Part shown: in pieces, positions 32,949-42,360 of the stretch | How positions within the stretch are numbered: the stretch's first letter is position 1 | Layout of the letters: the number at the start of each line of letters is the position of its first letter | From: Legionella adelaidensis | GTDB lineage: Bacteria > Pseudomonadota > Gammaproteobacteria > Legionellales > Legionellaceae | NCBI RefSeq assembly: GCF_900637865.1 | Contig: NZ_LR134418.1 | Location: 1-64,000, forward strand | DNA length: 64,000 nt | Direction of reading: 5' to 3' | Program-made: the position numbers and the translations under genes | The notes under the pieces: model-generated | What the model was told of the DNA's origin: nothing | What the model saw: the letters and a program-made list of their open reading frames with translations, nothing else | Databases searched by the model: none

Positions 32949-34400
32949 TTAACCCACGGCCCCTTCCAGACTGATTCCAAGAAGTTTGGTTGCTTCAACA
33001 GCAAACTCCATTGGTAATTCTTTTAAAACTTGTTTACAAAAACCATTTACAATCATTGAAACGGCATCTTCCGTATCAATTCCTCGTTGTTGGCAATAAA
33101 ACAACTGATCTTCACTTATTTTAGAAGTAGTGGCTTCATGTTCAACTTGAGCTGTTTGATTTTTTACCTCAATATAAGGAAAAGTATGCGCAGAACAGTC
33201 ACTGCCCATTAGCATGGAATCACACTGTGTATAATTGCGTGCATTTAAAGCGGTGGGGGCTATGCGTACCAAGCCGCGGTATGCATTATGCGAGCGTCCG
33301 GCGCTAATCCCTTTTGAAATAATAGTTGATCGGGTATTTTTACCAATATGAATCATTTTGGTACCGGTATCTGCTTGCTGTAAATTATTAGTTACCGCAA
33401 CAGAATAAAATTCACCTACCGAATCATCGCCTTGCAAAATAACACTGGGATATTTCCAGGTAATAGCCGAGCCCGTCTCAATTTGGGTCCAGGAGATTTT
33501 GGAGCGTTTACCACGGCAAGCACCCCTCTTGGTTACAAAATTATAAATCCCTCCTTTGCCTTCCTTATCTCCGGGATACCAATTTTGAACTGTAGAGTAT
33601 TTAATTTGCGCACCATCTAAAGCGACTAATTCCACTACCGCGGCATGCAGCTGATTCTCATCGCGCATGGGGGCAGTACATCCTTCCAAATAGGATACAT
33701 AGCTATCAACATCAGCCACAATTAAAGTCCGCTCAAACTGCCCTGTGGATTTCGCATTAATCCGAAAATAAGTAGACAATTCCATTGGACAACGTACTCC
33801 TTTAGGAACGTATACAAAAGAACCATCACTAAAAACCGCTGAATTGAGAGCAGCATAAAAGTTATCCCGAAAAGGAACTACCGTTCCTAAATATTGCTTA
33901 ACTAAATCAGGATATTCTTTAACGGCTTCTGATAAAGGACAAAATATAATGCCTTTTTCTGCAAGTTTTGCTTTAAAAGTAGTAGCAACCGAGACACTAT
34001 CAAATACCGCATCAACCGCGACGCCAGCAAGCCATTCTTGTTCACGCAGGGGAATGCCCAATTTTTCATAAGTGCGTAAAAGTTCAGGATCTACTTCATC
34101 TAAACTTTTAGGACCCTCTTTTATATTTTTAGGAGCTGAATAATAGGAAATTTCCTGGTAATCAATAGGAGGATAATGAACGCTGGACCACTCTGGAGGA
34201 GGCATGGTTTGCCAATGACGAAATGCTTTGAGCCTCCATTCCAATAAAAATTCAGGTTCCCCTTTAATAGCAGACAACCGACGTATAACATCCTCATTTA
34301 GTCCGGGAGGAAAGGTTTCCACGTCAATATCTGTTACGAAACCATGTTGATAATCTCTTTCTAAAAGAGAGTTTAAATGGGTATTATTTTTAGCCACCAC
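32949..34400 (-). CDS. sufB: Fe-S assembly protein SufB
   Basis: 483 residues, full length. [84 protein letters not shown], and [19 protein letters not shown] are in order, with the conserved Cys residues used for cluster assembly. The main scaffold subunit of the SUF machine. It overlaps the end of sufR by 11 bases. Confidence 0.97.
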   Translation of the reverse strand: MVAKNNTHLNSLLERDYQHGFVTDIDVETFPPGLNEDVIRRLSAIKGEPEFLLEWRLKAFRHWQTMPPPEWSSVHYPPIDYQEISYYSAPKNIKEGPKSLDEVDPELLRTYEKLGIPLREQEWLAGVAVDAVFDSVSVATTFKAKLAEKGIIFCPLSEAVKEYPDLVKQYLGTVVPFRDNFYAALNSAVFSDGSFVYVPKGVRCPMELSTYFRINAKSTGQFERTLIVADVDSYVSYLEGCTAPMRDENQLHAAVVELVALDGAQIKYSTVQNWYPGDKEGKGGIYNFVTKRGACRGKRSKISWTQIETGSAITWKYPSVILQGDDSVGEFYSVAVTNNLQQADTGTKMIHIGKNTRSTIISKGISAGRSHNAYRGLVRIAPTALNARNYTQCDSMLMGSDCSAHTFPYIEVKNQTAQVEHEATTSKISEDQLFYCQQRGIDTEDAVSMIVNGFCKQVLKELPMEFAVEATKLLGISLEGAVG

Positions 34401-34851
34401 TAGCTCCAGTTGCTAAATTCTTAATTCGTTGCAGCTCAAAAGATTGCAGCGTGGGTTTAGCCAGCGCTTCAAGACTCACACTATCCAATGCCGATTCAAT
34501 TGCTTGACTTATTAAGCGCCAATTACCTTTAACATGACATACACCTTGTAGAGAACAAGTATTAGGTTCTAAACTACATTCGGTTAGTCCACGCGGTTCA
34601 TCTAAAGCATAAATAATATCAGTAATAGAAATATCAGCGGGTGCTCGTTGAAGACGATAGCCGCCGGAGACGCCACGGACCGAAGTTAATAAACTTGCCG
34701 CCGTTAAACGCTTCAATACTTTACTGACAGTTGGTACAGAAATATGGGTATGCAAAGCAATATCACGTGCATTCGCCAGCTGATTAGCCCGCTTGGCTAA
34801 ATACACCATTATAACTGTTCCATAATCGGCCAACTTGCTGAGGCGCAGCAT
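34390..34851 (-). CDS. SUF-operon Rrf2-family regulator (SufR/IscR-like)
   Basis: 153 residues. Rrf2 winged helix: [52 protein letters not shown]. Three Cys (residues about 92, 98 and 104, in [15 protein letters not shown]) are positioned to hold an Fe-S cluster, as in IscR. It matches the SUF-system regulator type and is the first gene of the suf operon, presumably sensing cluster status and controlling its own promoter through the paired palindromes upstream. Confidence 0.93.
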   Translation of the reverse strand: MLRLSKLADYGTVIMVYLAKRANQLANARDIALHTHISVPTVSKVLKRLTAASLLTSVRGVSGGYRLQRAPADISITDIIYALDEPRGLTECSLEPNTCSLQGVCHVKGNWRLISQAIESALDSVSLEALAKPTLQSFELQRIKNLATGASGG

Positions 34852-34873
34852 AGCATTCCTATCGTGATTAATC

Positions 34874-34921
34874 TAGTACTAATTAAGTCTTATTTAGGTT
34901 ATTAAGTATAATATAGTACTA
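34874..34921 (-). promoter_or_regulatory. Candidate SufR operator pair in the suf promoter
   Basis: The 8-base palindrome TAGTACTA occurs twice (34874-34881 and 34914-34921), 40 bases apart, about four helical turns, within the AT-rich promoter region of the suf operon. Each copy sits in a similar AT-rich flank (minus-strand TTAGTACTA). A TATACT -10-like element lies between them on the minus strand. Confidence 0.5.
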
Positions 34922-35004
34922 AATTGGTTCTATTTACAAAAAATGGCTAATGATAGCGAATATTAGAAAATGGAGCAAATTTAATCCGTATTCGTTCTTG
35001 TTAT

Positions 35005-35080
35005 TGCGAACGTAATCACACTGAGAGGCAAGCAACCAGGGTATATTGCTTCGTTACCTGGACTGGCGAAGTTAGGTGTG
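35005..35080. repeat. Degenerate palindromic repeat, family C (ATTGCGAnC ... GAAGCAAT)
   Basis: TTATTGCGAACGTAATC and, further on, TATTGCTTCGTTACC are the two halves of the widespread ATTGCGAGC/GAAGCAAT type of palindrome, much decayed. A second, partial copy begins at 40741 (GTCATTGCGAGCC). Confidence 0.35.
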
Positions 35081-35104
35081 GCAAAATTTAAACAGATTGC
35101 ACCA

Positions 35105-35132
35105 TTGACATCCATGACATTTTCTATATAAT
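35105..35132 (+). promoter_or_regulatory. Consensus sigma-70 promoter for the HAD phosphatase
   Basis: TTGACA (35105-35110), 16-base spacer, TATAAT (35127-35132): both hexamers are perfect. The start codon follows 30 bases downstream with GAGGAG between. Confidence 0.75.
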
Positions 35133-35161
35133 AGACGGCGCTAGTCGGATGAGGAGTAAAA

Positions 35162-35830
35162 ATGTTCAAAAAGTTTAATCTATTCTTGTTGATCGTCTCC
35201 ACATTATTTTTCCAGGCCAGTACTCATGCTGAGCCGGCCAATCTTACTCAGCTTCTTTCCGAAATTAAAACGTACCATGACTCGGGTACTTATGAAAAAG
35301 AGCTAAATCAAGTTGTTTCTCAAGCGAATGCTTATATTCTACAGCGTGTACAAACAAACGAAAAAGCTGTCCATCCACAAAAATTAGCCATTGTTCTTGA
35401 TATTGATGAAACCTGCCTAACTAATTATGACAAAATGGTATTACGTAATTTTACCGGCAGTAAAGAGCAAGTGAAAAAAGAGATCCAGGCCGCCAACGCC
35501 CCCGAGATCAAACCTACCTTAAAATTATTTCAAACTGCTTTAAAAAATGGAGTGAGTGTATTTTTTGTCACTGGAAGAGGCGAATCATTACGCGTTGCAA
35601 CGAATAAAAATTTAAATAATGCAGGCTTTAAAGGCTATAAAGGATTATTTCTCAGGCCCGAAAGTTATGAACAAACCTCAATTATTCCTTTCAAATCCAA
35701 CGCACGTGCAAAAATTACCCATATGGGTTATACCATCATTGCTTCTATTGGGGATCAAATGAGCGATCTTAAAGGTGGTTTCGCAGAAAAAACATTTAAA
35801 CTACCCAACCCCTATTATTATTTACCCTAG
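35162..35830 (+). CDS. Secreted HAD-superfamily acid phosphatase (class IIIB)
   Basis: 222 residues. Signal peptide 1-23 (ending THA), then a HAD core: IVLDIDETCLTNYD (nucleophile and acid Asp), FFVTGRGESLR, and the C-terminal SIGDQMSDLKGGFAEKTFKLPNPYYYLP with the metal-binding Asp. It resembles periplasmic or plant-type acid phosphatases (class B, vegetative storage protein group). Predicted to remove phosphate from small molecules in the periplasm. It has its own strong promoter and stands alone. Confidence 0.9.
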   Translation: MFKKFNLFLLIVSTLFFQASTHAEPANLTQLLSEIKTYHDSGTYEKELNQVVSQANAYILQRVQTNEKAVHPQKLAIVLDIDETCLTNYDKMVLRNFTGSKEQVKKEIQAANAPEIKPTLKLFQTALKNGVSVFFVTGRGESLRVATNKNLNNAGFKGYKGLFLRPESYEQTSIIPFKSNARAKITHMGYTIIASIGDQMSDLKGGFAEKTFKLPNPYYYLP

Positions 35831-35855
35831 ATTTCTTGTAGGTCGCGCCGCGTCA

Positions 35856-36028
35856 GGCTCAGGGATTGTCTTTTTTAATGCCTGCCATTCCCGCGATAGG
35901 CGGGAATCTATTCTTAATTGGCACAATTCCATCATAGAAATGGATTCCTGCCTATGCAGGACGGACAAAAAGAAATATCAGAATAAAAGGGATATGTTAG
36001 AAGTTGAATAAAAAGTGACGCCCTGAGC
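35856..36028. repeat. Palindrome-rich region after the phosphatase gene
   Basis: GGCTCAGGG (35856-35864) and CCCTGAGCC (36020-36028) form outer 9-base arms. Inside are ATTCCCGC / GCGGGAAT (35887-35907, family B) and a CCTGCCTATGCAGG-type palindrome near 35946-35959. It lies between convergent genes and likely serves as a terminator region. ORFs across it look spurious. Confidence 0.55.
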
Positions 36029-36053
36029 CGCCAGGCCCATCAAAGCTACCATT

Positions 36054-36953
36054 CTATTCCACTAACTTTAAGCCCGTTACTTCTACGTCTTCTTCATGAT
36101 AAATAAAACGCTGTATAAGCTGTTTGACTTGTTCGCTAGTCAGGGGCTTGGTAATAACACCGTCCATAAAGTAATCATGTACGTCATATTTAACCACGTC
36201 GGCTTGGTAAGAAGTGAGAGCAATAATGGGTACGTGAAATTGCGTTTTACTTTCTGTGTCACGGATTTTTTTTGCTACCATATAGCCTGATGTATCTTCC
36301 AGGCCAATATCCATCAAGATTAAATCATATTTTCCTGGCTTAAAAAGCGCTTCCGCTTTATCGCCAGATTCAGCCACGTCTACCTGACAATTTAATTCGG
36401 TTAATAGTGCATATTCGACTTTTTGAGCGATTAAGTTATCTTCTACCATTAATACGTAGGGCTGGGTTTTTTTTGACTTTCCACGCTTTTTTACACTCTC
36501 AGCCCCAGAATTCTTTTCTTGTGCTTCTTTCCATTCAGAAATATCAGTCAAGGCTACAACCAAGGCAATTACTTTTTTATTTTTATCAAGTATAGGGGTG
36601 CGGTTACAAAGAAAATAAATCGGCTTGTCTTTTTTATCTAAAACTGGTTTTTCGTAAACTTCATTTTGAGCTTCTGCGGTGAAAATTACTTTCATATCTT
36701 CTAACCGAAACTGCTCTACCCGTTCTTTTGACCAATGGCCAAATTTTTCCATTAATTCGTAAGGCGTTCCGGTAAAATCACGTTCAGACTGCAAACCCAA
36801 TAGTTGGGCAAACTTATTGTTACAACCCTTCAGTTTACAATTAGAGTCAACCCAATAAATAATACTGGGAATGCAGTTGAGAATATTGATATAAAATTGA
36901 TGTAAATCTTCTTCTTTCGTATGTTCATTATGCTTTGTACCAGAATGAGCCAT
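36054..36953 (-). CDS. PAS-receiver two-domain signalling protein
   Basis: 299 residues. A PAS domain (about 18-145: IPSIIYWVDSNCKLKGCNNKFAQLLGL, and ALTDISEWKEAQE at its end), a short Lys-rich linker, then a response-regulator receiver (165-290) with acidic pair E171/D172, phospho-acceptor Asp215 in LILMDIGLED, and Lys in VITKPL. No histidine-kinase, DNA-binding or enzymatic output domain. It resembles the PAS-REC part of ArcB-like hybrid kinases. It may act as a phosphate sink or a protein-interaction switch. No cognate kinase lies nearby. Confidence 0.88.
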   Translation of the reverse strand: MAHSGTKHNEHTKEEDLHQFYINILNCIPSIIYWVDSNCKLKGCNNKFAQLLGLQSERDFTGTPYELMEKFGHWSKERVEQFRLEDMKVIFTAEAQNEVYEKPVLDKKDKPIYFLCNRTPILDKNKKVIALVVALTDISEWKEAQEKNSGAESVKKRGKSKKTQPYVLMVEDNLIAQKVEYALLTELNCQVDVAESGDKAEALFKPGKYDLILMDIGLEDTSGYMVAKKIRDTESKTQFHVPIIALTSYQADVVKYDVHDYFMDGVITKPLTSEQVKQLIQRFIYHEEDVEVTGLKLVE

Positions 36954-36996
36954 CTATTGCTCCACGAAAATCCATTAGTTGGGTAGTATATGCAAG

Positions 36997-37470
36997 CTAA
37001 TAATTTACCTCAATAATTTCATACTCTACCATTCCCCCGGGTGTTTGAACGCTTACGGTATCATCTAACTGTTTTCCGATAAGTGCTTTTCCTATAGGTG
37101 AGCTATAGGAAATTTTATTTAATTTAATATCAGCCTCATCTTCTCCAACGATTTGAAAAGTGGTTTCTTTGTCTGTGGTAATATTGCATAGTTTTACCGT
37201 ACTGCCAAAAACTACTTTTCCCTGGTTTTCCAACTTACTAATATCTACTATCTGGGCGTGTGACAATTTCGCTTCTAATTCTTGAATACGCCCTTCGATA
37301 AAGCTTTGTTGTTCGCGCGCCGCATGGTATTCAGCGTTTTCCTTTAAATCTCCATGCTCACGTGCAGTGGCAATCGCTTCAATTACTTTTGGTCTATCTA
37401 TGGTTTTTAAACGATGGAGTTCTTTTTTTAAAGCTTCAGAACCTTCGATTGTCATTGGATATTTTTGCAT
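36997..37470 (-). CDS. greA: Transcription elongation factor GreA
   Basis: 157 residues. N-terminal coiled coil with the acidic tip ([24 protein letters not shown]) and a C-terminal FKBP-like domain ([27 protein letters not shown]). It restarts backtracked RNA polymerase by stimulating transcript cleavage. ATG at 37470 is favoured (AGGTG upstream, standard MQKYPMT start). An in-frame GTG at 37479 abuts the carB stop. carB-greA is a common gammaproteobacterial order. Confidence 0.96.
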   Translation of the reverse strand: MQKYPMTIEGSEALKKELHRLKTIDRPKVIEAIATAREHGDLKENAEYHAAREQQSFIEGRIQELEAKLSHAQIVDISKLENQGKVVFGSTVKLCNITTDKETTFQIVGEDEADIKLNKISYSSPIGKALIGKQLDDTVSVQTPGGMVEYEIIEVNY

Positions 37471-37479
37471 AACCTTCAC

Positions 37480-40400
37480 CTAAATTCTTTTATGTAAATC
37501 TTGTAATCGGGTTACTGTTTCCCGATCTTCATATTTCATAGCCAAACATGCAGCTTCCGCACCAGATAACGTTGTAGTATAGCTCACCTTATGTTGCAAT
37601 GCGCTGCGCCTAATAGCGAAAGAATCAGCAATAGCTATTTTTCCTTCAGTGGTATTTACGATGAAATCAATATCATGATTTTTAATATAATCCACCACAT
37701 GCGGCCTTCCCTCCGCCACTTTAAAAACACGTGTACAGGGGATACCTGCTGCATGTAATACCATAGCTGTTCCCCGGGTCGCAATGATCTCAAAACCCAG
37801 ATCTATTAAACGTTTGGCAATTTCACCTATTCTTGCTTTGTCTGCATCTCTTACAGATAAAAACGCTTTACGCCTTTTTTGGATATGACTACCTGCTCCT
37901 AATTGTGCCTTGGCATAAGCTTGCCCAAAGCGTTTGGCAATCCCCATTACTTCTCCTGTGGATTTCATCTCAGGTCCGAGGATAGAGTCAACGCCTGCAA
38001 ATTTCACAAAGGGGAAAACAGGTAACTTTGTGGAATAAAAAGAAGGCAGCGGATAATTCGAGCCTAACCCCTGAGCTTTTAAGCTTATACCCACTTTACA
38101 TAATGCTGCTATTTTGGCTAAGGGTAAACCTGTAGCTTTAGAAACAAAAGGAACTGTGCGAGAAGCCCGCGGGTTCACTTCTAATACGTATATGTCATCC
38201 GCTTGAATGGCAAATTGGGCATTAATCAAACCTACCACGCCTAATTTTAATGCCATTAGCTTGATTTGCTCCATTAAATCTTGCTGTACAACGACACTTA
38301 GGCTAAAAGGAGGCAATATGCAAGCAGAATCACCTGAGTGAACGCCCGCTTGTTCTATATGTTCCATAATGCCGCCAATTAGTACTTCTTTTCCATCGCA
38401 AACGGCATCAATATCAACTTCAATCGCGTCATTTAAAAACTTATCAAGCAGTACAGGGGAATCGGGCGATACTTGCACTGCATGAGCTAAATAATGCTTT
38501 AAATCTTCTTCCTGGTAGACTATTTCCATCGCCCGTCCCCCTAACACATAAGAAGGTCGAACGACTAAGGGATAGCCTATTTTACGTGCCAGAAGGATTG
38601 CTTCTTCCTCGCTACGGACGGTGCCATTCGGTGGTTGATGTAAATTGAGCGCGCTAACCAACTTTTGAAAACGCTCCCTATCTTCTGCCATATCGATAGC
38701 ATCAGAAGAGGTACCAATAATTTTGACCCCGTTTTTTTCTAAAGCTTGCGCCAACTTTAAAGGCGTTTGGCCTCCATAATGCACAATGACGCCTAATGGC
38801 TTTTCCAATTCTACAATAGCTAAAACGTCCTCCAGGGTTACCGGTTCAAAATACAATCGATCGGAAGTATCAAAATCGGTAGAAACCGTCTCAGGGTTAC
38901 AATTGATCATAATGGTTTGGTATCCTGCTGCACGCAATGCTAAAGATGCGTGTACACAGCAATAATCAAATTCTATACCTTGACCAATTCGATTGGGGCC
39001 ACCTCCCAGAATGACGACTTTTTTATCATTTTTTTGCGGGTTCGCTTCACAAAAAGAAGCGTAAGTAGAATAAAGATAAGCGGTTTCACTAGGAAACTCT
39101 CCTGCACAAGAATCGATTCTTTTATAAACGGGTTTAATCCCAAGTTCTGTACGGCGATTTCTTACCTCTTCCTCTGAACAGTATAAAAGGGAAGCTAAAT
39201 ATCCATCAGAAAATCCTTTTCTTTTAAGCTGAAAGAGTGTGTCTTTGTTGAGGTCATGAATAGAATAACCACTCATTGCATCTTCCGTGTGAACTAACTC
39301 TGCAATTTGGGCTAAAAACCAGGGATCCACTTTAGATTCTTGCTGAATTTCTTCCAGCATTAATCCTTTTCGAAAAGCATCAGCAATATACCATAACCTA
39401 TCAGGAGTTGGTTCGCGTAAATGGCCTCGTAAAATAGCTATATCATTCTCTTTAAATAGAGTATGTAAACCGCTGCGACCAATTTCCAACCCTCTTATTG
39501 CTTTTTGCAAAGATTCCTGGAATGTGGATCCGATAGCCATCACTTCGCCCACTGATTTCATTTGGGTAGTTAATATCGGAGAAGTTTGCGGGAACTTATC
39601 AAAGTTAAAACGAGGAATTTTAGTTACCACATAATCAATACTAGGTTCGAAAGAAGCCGGCGTCTTTCCACCCGTTATTTCATTTGACAACTCATCCAGG
39701 GTATATCCAACAGCTAGTAATGCAGCAATTTTGGCAATAGGAAAACCGGTAGCCTTTGATGCTAAAGCGGAGCTTCTCGAAACACGTGGATTCATCTCTA
39801 CAACTAACATACGCCCGTCATCAGGATTAACCGCAAACTGCACATTAGAACCGCCCGTATCAACACCTACCGCGCGCAATACTTTGATAGCTGCATCGCG
39901 CATACGCTGAAATTCTTTATCAGTTAGCGTTTGGGCTGGTGCCACGGTAATAGAATCGCCAGTATGTACGCCCATGGGATCAAAATTTTCAATGGTACAT
40001 ACAATAATGCAATTATCATTTTTATCACGTACCACTTCCATTTCATATTCTTTCCAGCCCAGCACCGATTCATCAATTAAAAGTTCATGGGTTGGCGAAA
40101 GTTCTAAACCACGCAGGCAGATTTCTTCGAACTCTTCTCGATTATAGGCAATACCTCCCCCACTTCCGCCCATAGTAAAAGAGGGTCGAATAATCGCAGG
40201 AAACCCCAAATGGGCTTGAACGGATAAAGCCTCCTCTAAACTATGGGCAATTGCCGAACGCGGCATTTCTAAATCAATTTTTTTCATAAGCAAGCGGAAC
40301 TTCTCCCGATCTTCCGCTTTATCAATCGCTTCGCGGGTAGCCCCGATGAGCTCTACGTTATGTTTTTCTAAAACTCCTTCGCGAACCAAATCCAGGGCAC

Positions 40401-40692
40401 AATTTAATGCAGTCTGTCCACCCATCGTGGGCAATAGCGCGTCGGGTTTTTCTTGCTCAATAATTCTGGCCACTTCAGGCCACAAGATAGGTTCTACATA
40501 AGTTGCGTCAGCTAATTCAGGATCAGTCATAATGGTAGCAGGATTAGAATTGACCAAAATAACGCGATAACCTTCTTTCTTTAAAGCGCGGACTGCCTGC
40601 GTACCCGAATAATCAAATTCACAAGCCTGTCCAATAACAATGGGACCGGCACCAAGAATTAAAATAGATTGTATGTCCGTTCGCTTAGGCAT
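37480..40692 (-). CDS. carB: Carbamoyl-phosphate synthase large subunit
   Basis: 1070 residues, full length: two ATP-grasp halves (first with [20 protein letters not shown], second with [21 protein letters not shown]) and the C-terminal allosteric domain. It makes carbamoyl phosphate for pyrimidines and arginine using ammonia supplied by the small subunit CarA. The ATG at 40692 gives MPKRTDIQS, the usual start. carA is not upstream: the next 300 bases are non-coding and then an unrelated gene points the other way. Confidence 0.97.
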   Translation of the reverse strand: MPKRTDIQSILILGAGPIVIGQACEFDYSGTQAVRALKKEGYRVILVNSNPATIMTDPELADATYVEPILWPEVARIIEQEKPDALLPTMGGQTALNCALDLVREGVLEKHNVELIGATREAIDKAEDREKFRLLMKKIDLEMPRSAIAHSLEEALSVQAHLGFPAIIRPSFTMGGSGGGIAYNREEFEEICLRGLELSPTHELLIDESVLGWKEYEMEVVRDKNDNCIIVCTIENFDPMGVHTGDSITVAPAQTLTDKEFQRMRDAAIKVLRAVGVDTGGSNVQFAVNPDDGRMLVVEMNPRVSRSSALASKATGFPIAKIAALLAVGYTLDELSNEITGGKTPASFEPSIDYVVTKIPRFNFDKFPQTSPILTTQMKSVGEVMAIGSTFQESLQKAIRGLEIGRSGLHTLFKENDIAILRGHLREPTPDRLWYIADAFRKGLMLEEIQQESKVDPWFLAQIAELVHTEDAMSGYSIHDLNKDTLFQLKRKGFSDGYLASLLYCSEEEVRNRRTELGIKPVYKRIDSCAGEFPSETAYLYSTYASFCEANPQKNDKKVVILGGGPNRIGQGIEFDYCCVHASLALRAAGYQTIMINCNPETVSTDFDTSDRLYFEPVTLEDVLAIVELEKPLGVIVHYGGQTPLKLAQALEKNGVKIIGTSSDAIDMAEDRERFQKLVSALNLHQPPNGTVRSEEEAILLARKIGYPLVVRPSYVLGGRAMEIVYQEEDLKHYLAHAVQVSPDSPVLLDKFLNDAIEVDIDAVCDGKEVLIGGIMEHIEQAGVHSGDSACILPPFSLSVVVQQDLMEQIKLMALKLGVVGLINAQFAIQADDIYVLEVNPRASRTVPFVSKATGLPLAKIAALCKVGISLKAQGLGSNYPLPSFYSTKLPVFPFVKFAGVDSILGPEMKSTGEVMGIAKRFGQAYAKAQLGAGSHIQKRRKAFLSVRDADKARIGEIAKRLIDLGFEIIATRGTAMVLHAAGIPCTRVFKVAEGRPHVVDYIKNHDIDFIVNTTEGKIAIADSFAIRRSALQHKVSYTTTLSGAEAACLAMKYEDRETVTRLQDLHKRI

Positions 40693-41003
40693 AATACTCA
40701 ATAAAATATTTTAAGTGGCTCATTTTAGCGAATAGAGGACGTCATTGCGAGCCCCACACTCTTCTTGCGAGTGTACCAAAGTACATCCCTTACCTGTTGC
40801 GATGGAGGGGTAAATTTTAATAAGGGATTGAAAATTTATCTCCGTGCAAATGCTCTCGTAAAAGCAAATGTGCCCGCAAAAAATCCTTTCTAATCTTTTG
40901 ATGTACATATTAATTTTGATGGAATATACTGCGCGCGATTTTATTCACCATGCACAGTGGGAATAAAATGAGTTTTAAGAAAAATAATAATAAGGATTTA
41001 CAC
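40693..41003. other. 311-base intergenic region between carB and the secreted protein gene
   Basis: No gene seen; small ORFs here (40720-40908 minus and 40910-41212 minus) lack family wording, and the second overlaps the secreted gene. It begins with a family C repeat fragment GTCATTGCGAGCC (40741) and an ACACTC/GAGTGT hairpin (40756-40774). Divergent promoters for carB and the secreted protein must lie here. AAGGA at 40992-40996 is the ribosome site for the latter. Confidence 0.5.
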
Positions 41004-41399
41004 ATGATGTTTAAGAAAATTGCAACCGCTACCCTCTCATTAATTGCCATTTCAGCTTTTTCCTCTGCAAATGCTGAAACATCCCACTCTTGTTCATTAG
41101 AAGTAGCGGTTTCGAGCCCTCCGGTAGGATTTGACCAAAGCGTTGCCTTTAATATAAATTCGGCTAACGGAATTAATCGCTCGGTAACACTGAAAGGTGG
41201 CAGCTCTCCCAAGTTGTTAGACCAACTTATCTGCTCTGATGTGCCTTACACAATTACAGCTACACAATTCTTCTCACCTTCCTTTAACTTAGGCTCTGGT
41301 GCTATAGGAACTTGTGTTTTAAAAGCAGGTGATATTATTTTAGGTCAAGCCAATAATAGTATTTCTGTGGTATTTCCTAACGATTTTAACTGTAAGTAA
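41004..41399 (+). CDS. Small secreted four-cysteine protein (VVFPNDF family, member 1)
   Basis: 131 residues. Signal peptide ending near ANA (about residue 24), mature part of ~107 residues with four Cys. It is clearly paralogous to the gene at 45111-45494: both share NCxxELAVS-like openings, VAFNI, SVTLKGGSxP, IDQLxC, PYTI.AT, IGxCxLKAG and an identical NNSISVVFPNDF-type ending followed by Cys. Looks like a small immunoglobulin-like beta-sandwich with two disulfides, exported by Sec. No known family recognised. The ATG at 41004 is set by AAGGA; a longer ORF start at 40950 is not supported. Confidence 0.75.
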   Translation: MMFKKIATATLSLIAISAFSSANAETSHSCSLEVAVSSPPVGFDQSVAFNINSANGINRSVTLKGGSSPKLLDQLICSDVPYTITATQFFSPSFNLGSGAIGTCVLKAGDIILGQANNSISVVFPNDFNCK

Positions 41400-41410
41400 C
41401 TACTCATGGG

Positions 41411-41431
41411 TGTGGTGCCAAAGGCACCACA
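41411..41431 (+). terminator. Hairpin terminator after the secreted-protein gene
   Basis: 9-base stem TGTGGTGCC / GGCACCACA with loop AAA, 12 bases after the stop codon, followed by TTT. Confidence 0.7.
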
Positions 41432-41450
41432 TTTAACCCCCTGGATGATT

Positions 41451-41474
41451 GTTAGGTCTTTCGGCCCAACTTAC
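41451..41474. repeat. REP-like palindrome, family A, overlapping a stop codon
   Basis: GTTAGGTCTTTCGGCCCAAC then TTAC. The TAA stop of the minus-strand barrel gene (41471-41473) is formed by the end of the repeat, the same arrangement as at gshB (2868-2870). Confidence 0.6.
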
Positions 41475-42358
41475 ATAAAACTCCATCCAATTGAACTTGA
41501 AGCCAAGTAACTAATATTATTTTGATTGCCATTCCAATTTTGCGAAACAGGGAAAGAAATACCCACTTGTACGATTAGTTTTTCTGTAGAAAACCATATA
41601 GATGGCGTTAAGTAAATTATATTTCCCCCTGTGTTCGGTTCAATAAGGCCATCTATTTTATTTCTTTCCGTATACTGTCCATCGATTTCTAATATACCGC
41701 TAAAGATAAATTTATCGGGTTGGCTGCTAATATTGCGTCCAATCCCTGCTTGATAGTAGTAAAGAGACCCTAAGTGCACATGCTCTCTAGGGGCAATCCA
41801 TGTAAACCCGGGCGAAGCAAACCATAACCAATTTGTATATGTTTGGTTATAAGTCGTTCCTATAAAAAAACTGGGAGACCCATAACCAGTTGCTGGATTC
41901 TTACTGTAGGACCCTGTAGGTAAAGAGAAGTTTCCGACAATGGTCGCGGTTGACTCGTGTCTTTTATCAGACGTTTCATAAAAACCGTATTCCCCTTGGA
42001 ATACAGTATCGCCAATACCTGTAGAATGCCTGGATCCTGATCTATTCTTAAGAGCATAAGGCATAGTCAATAAGATAGAAGCTGAATCACTCAACCCATA
42101 AAGTAATGTAGGGGCTGCGGAAAAATTGTAAACAGAAAGGGAACTATATAAATAATCAAGTTCTCCAAATATTTGTAACTGGTCTTTTGATATAAGATTT
42201 TGTCCAAATGAATAAAATGGACCAGGAATTTGCGAAGCAGGTAATGAAAAAAAGCCTTCCTTTGGCGGTTCAGAATCCGGAGTTTCTGCATAAGCAAGCG
42301 ACAAAGAAGAAAAGAAAATTAGCCATAATATATACTGCTTACTATTTTTCTTTCCCAT
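41471..42358 (-). CDS. Outer-membrane beta-barrel protein (phenol-degradation MetA/transporter-like family)
   Basis: 295 residues. Signal peptide to about residue 24 (LAYA), then amphipathic strands. ALPTG-like SLPTGSYSKNPATGYGSPSF, LLTMPYALKNRSG, GIGDTVFQGEYGFYE and a C-terminal WSFM pattern fit the MetA-pathway (phenol degradation) barrel family. Predicted outer-membrane channel or adhesin-like barrel; substrate unknown. It follows the homospermidine synthase gene by two bases, so it is in the same transcript. Confidence 0.7.
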   Translation of the reverse strand: MGKKNSKQYILWLIFFSSLSLAYAETPDSEPPKEGFFSLPASQIPGPFYSFGQNLISKDQLQIFGELDYLYSSLSVYNFSAAPTLLYGLSDSASILLTMPYALKNRSGSRHSTGIGDTVFQGEYGFYETSDKRHESTATIVGNFSLPTGSYSKNPATGYGSPSFFIGTTYNQTYTNWLWFASPGFTWIAPREHVHLGSLYYYQAGIGRNISSQPDKFIFSGILEIDGQYTERNKIDGLIEPNTGGNIIYLTPSIWFSTEKLIVQVGISFPVSQNWNGNQNNISYLASSSIGWSFM

Positions 42359-42360
42359 AG

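Noticed and set aside
34981..35202. 73-codon minus-strand ORF upstream of the phosphatase
   Set aside because: It spans a degenerate repeat and a perfect sigma-70 promoter for the opposite strand, then enters the phosphatase signal peptide.
35775..36011. 78-codon plus-strand ORF after the phosphatase gene
   Set aside because: It runs through a region of palindromic repeats; product has no sensible composition.
40910..41212. 100-codon minus-strand ORF
   Set aside because: Antisense to the secreted-protein gene, which has a signal peptide, a ribosome site and a paralogue.
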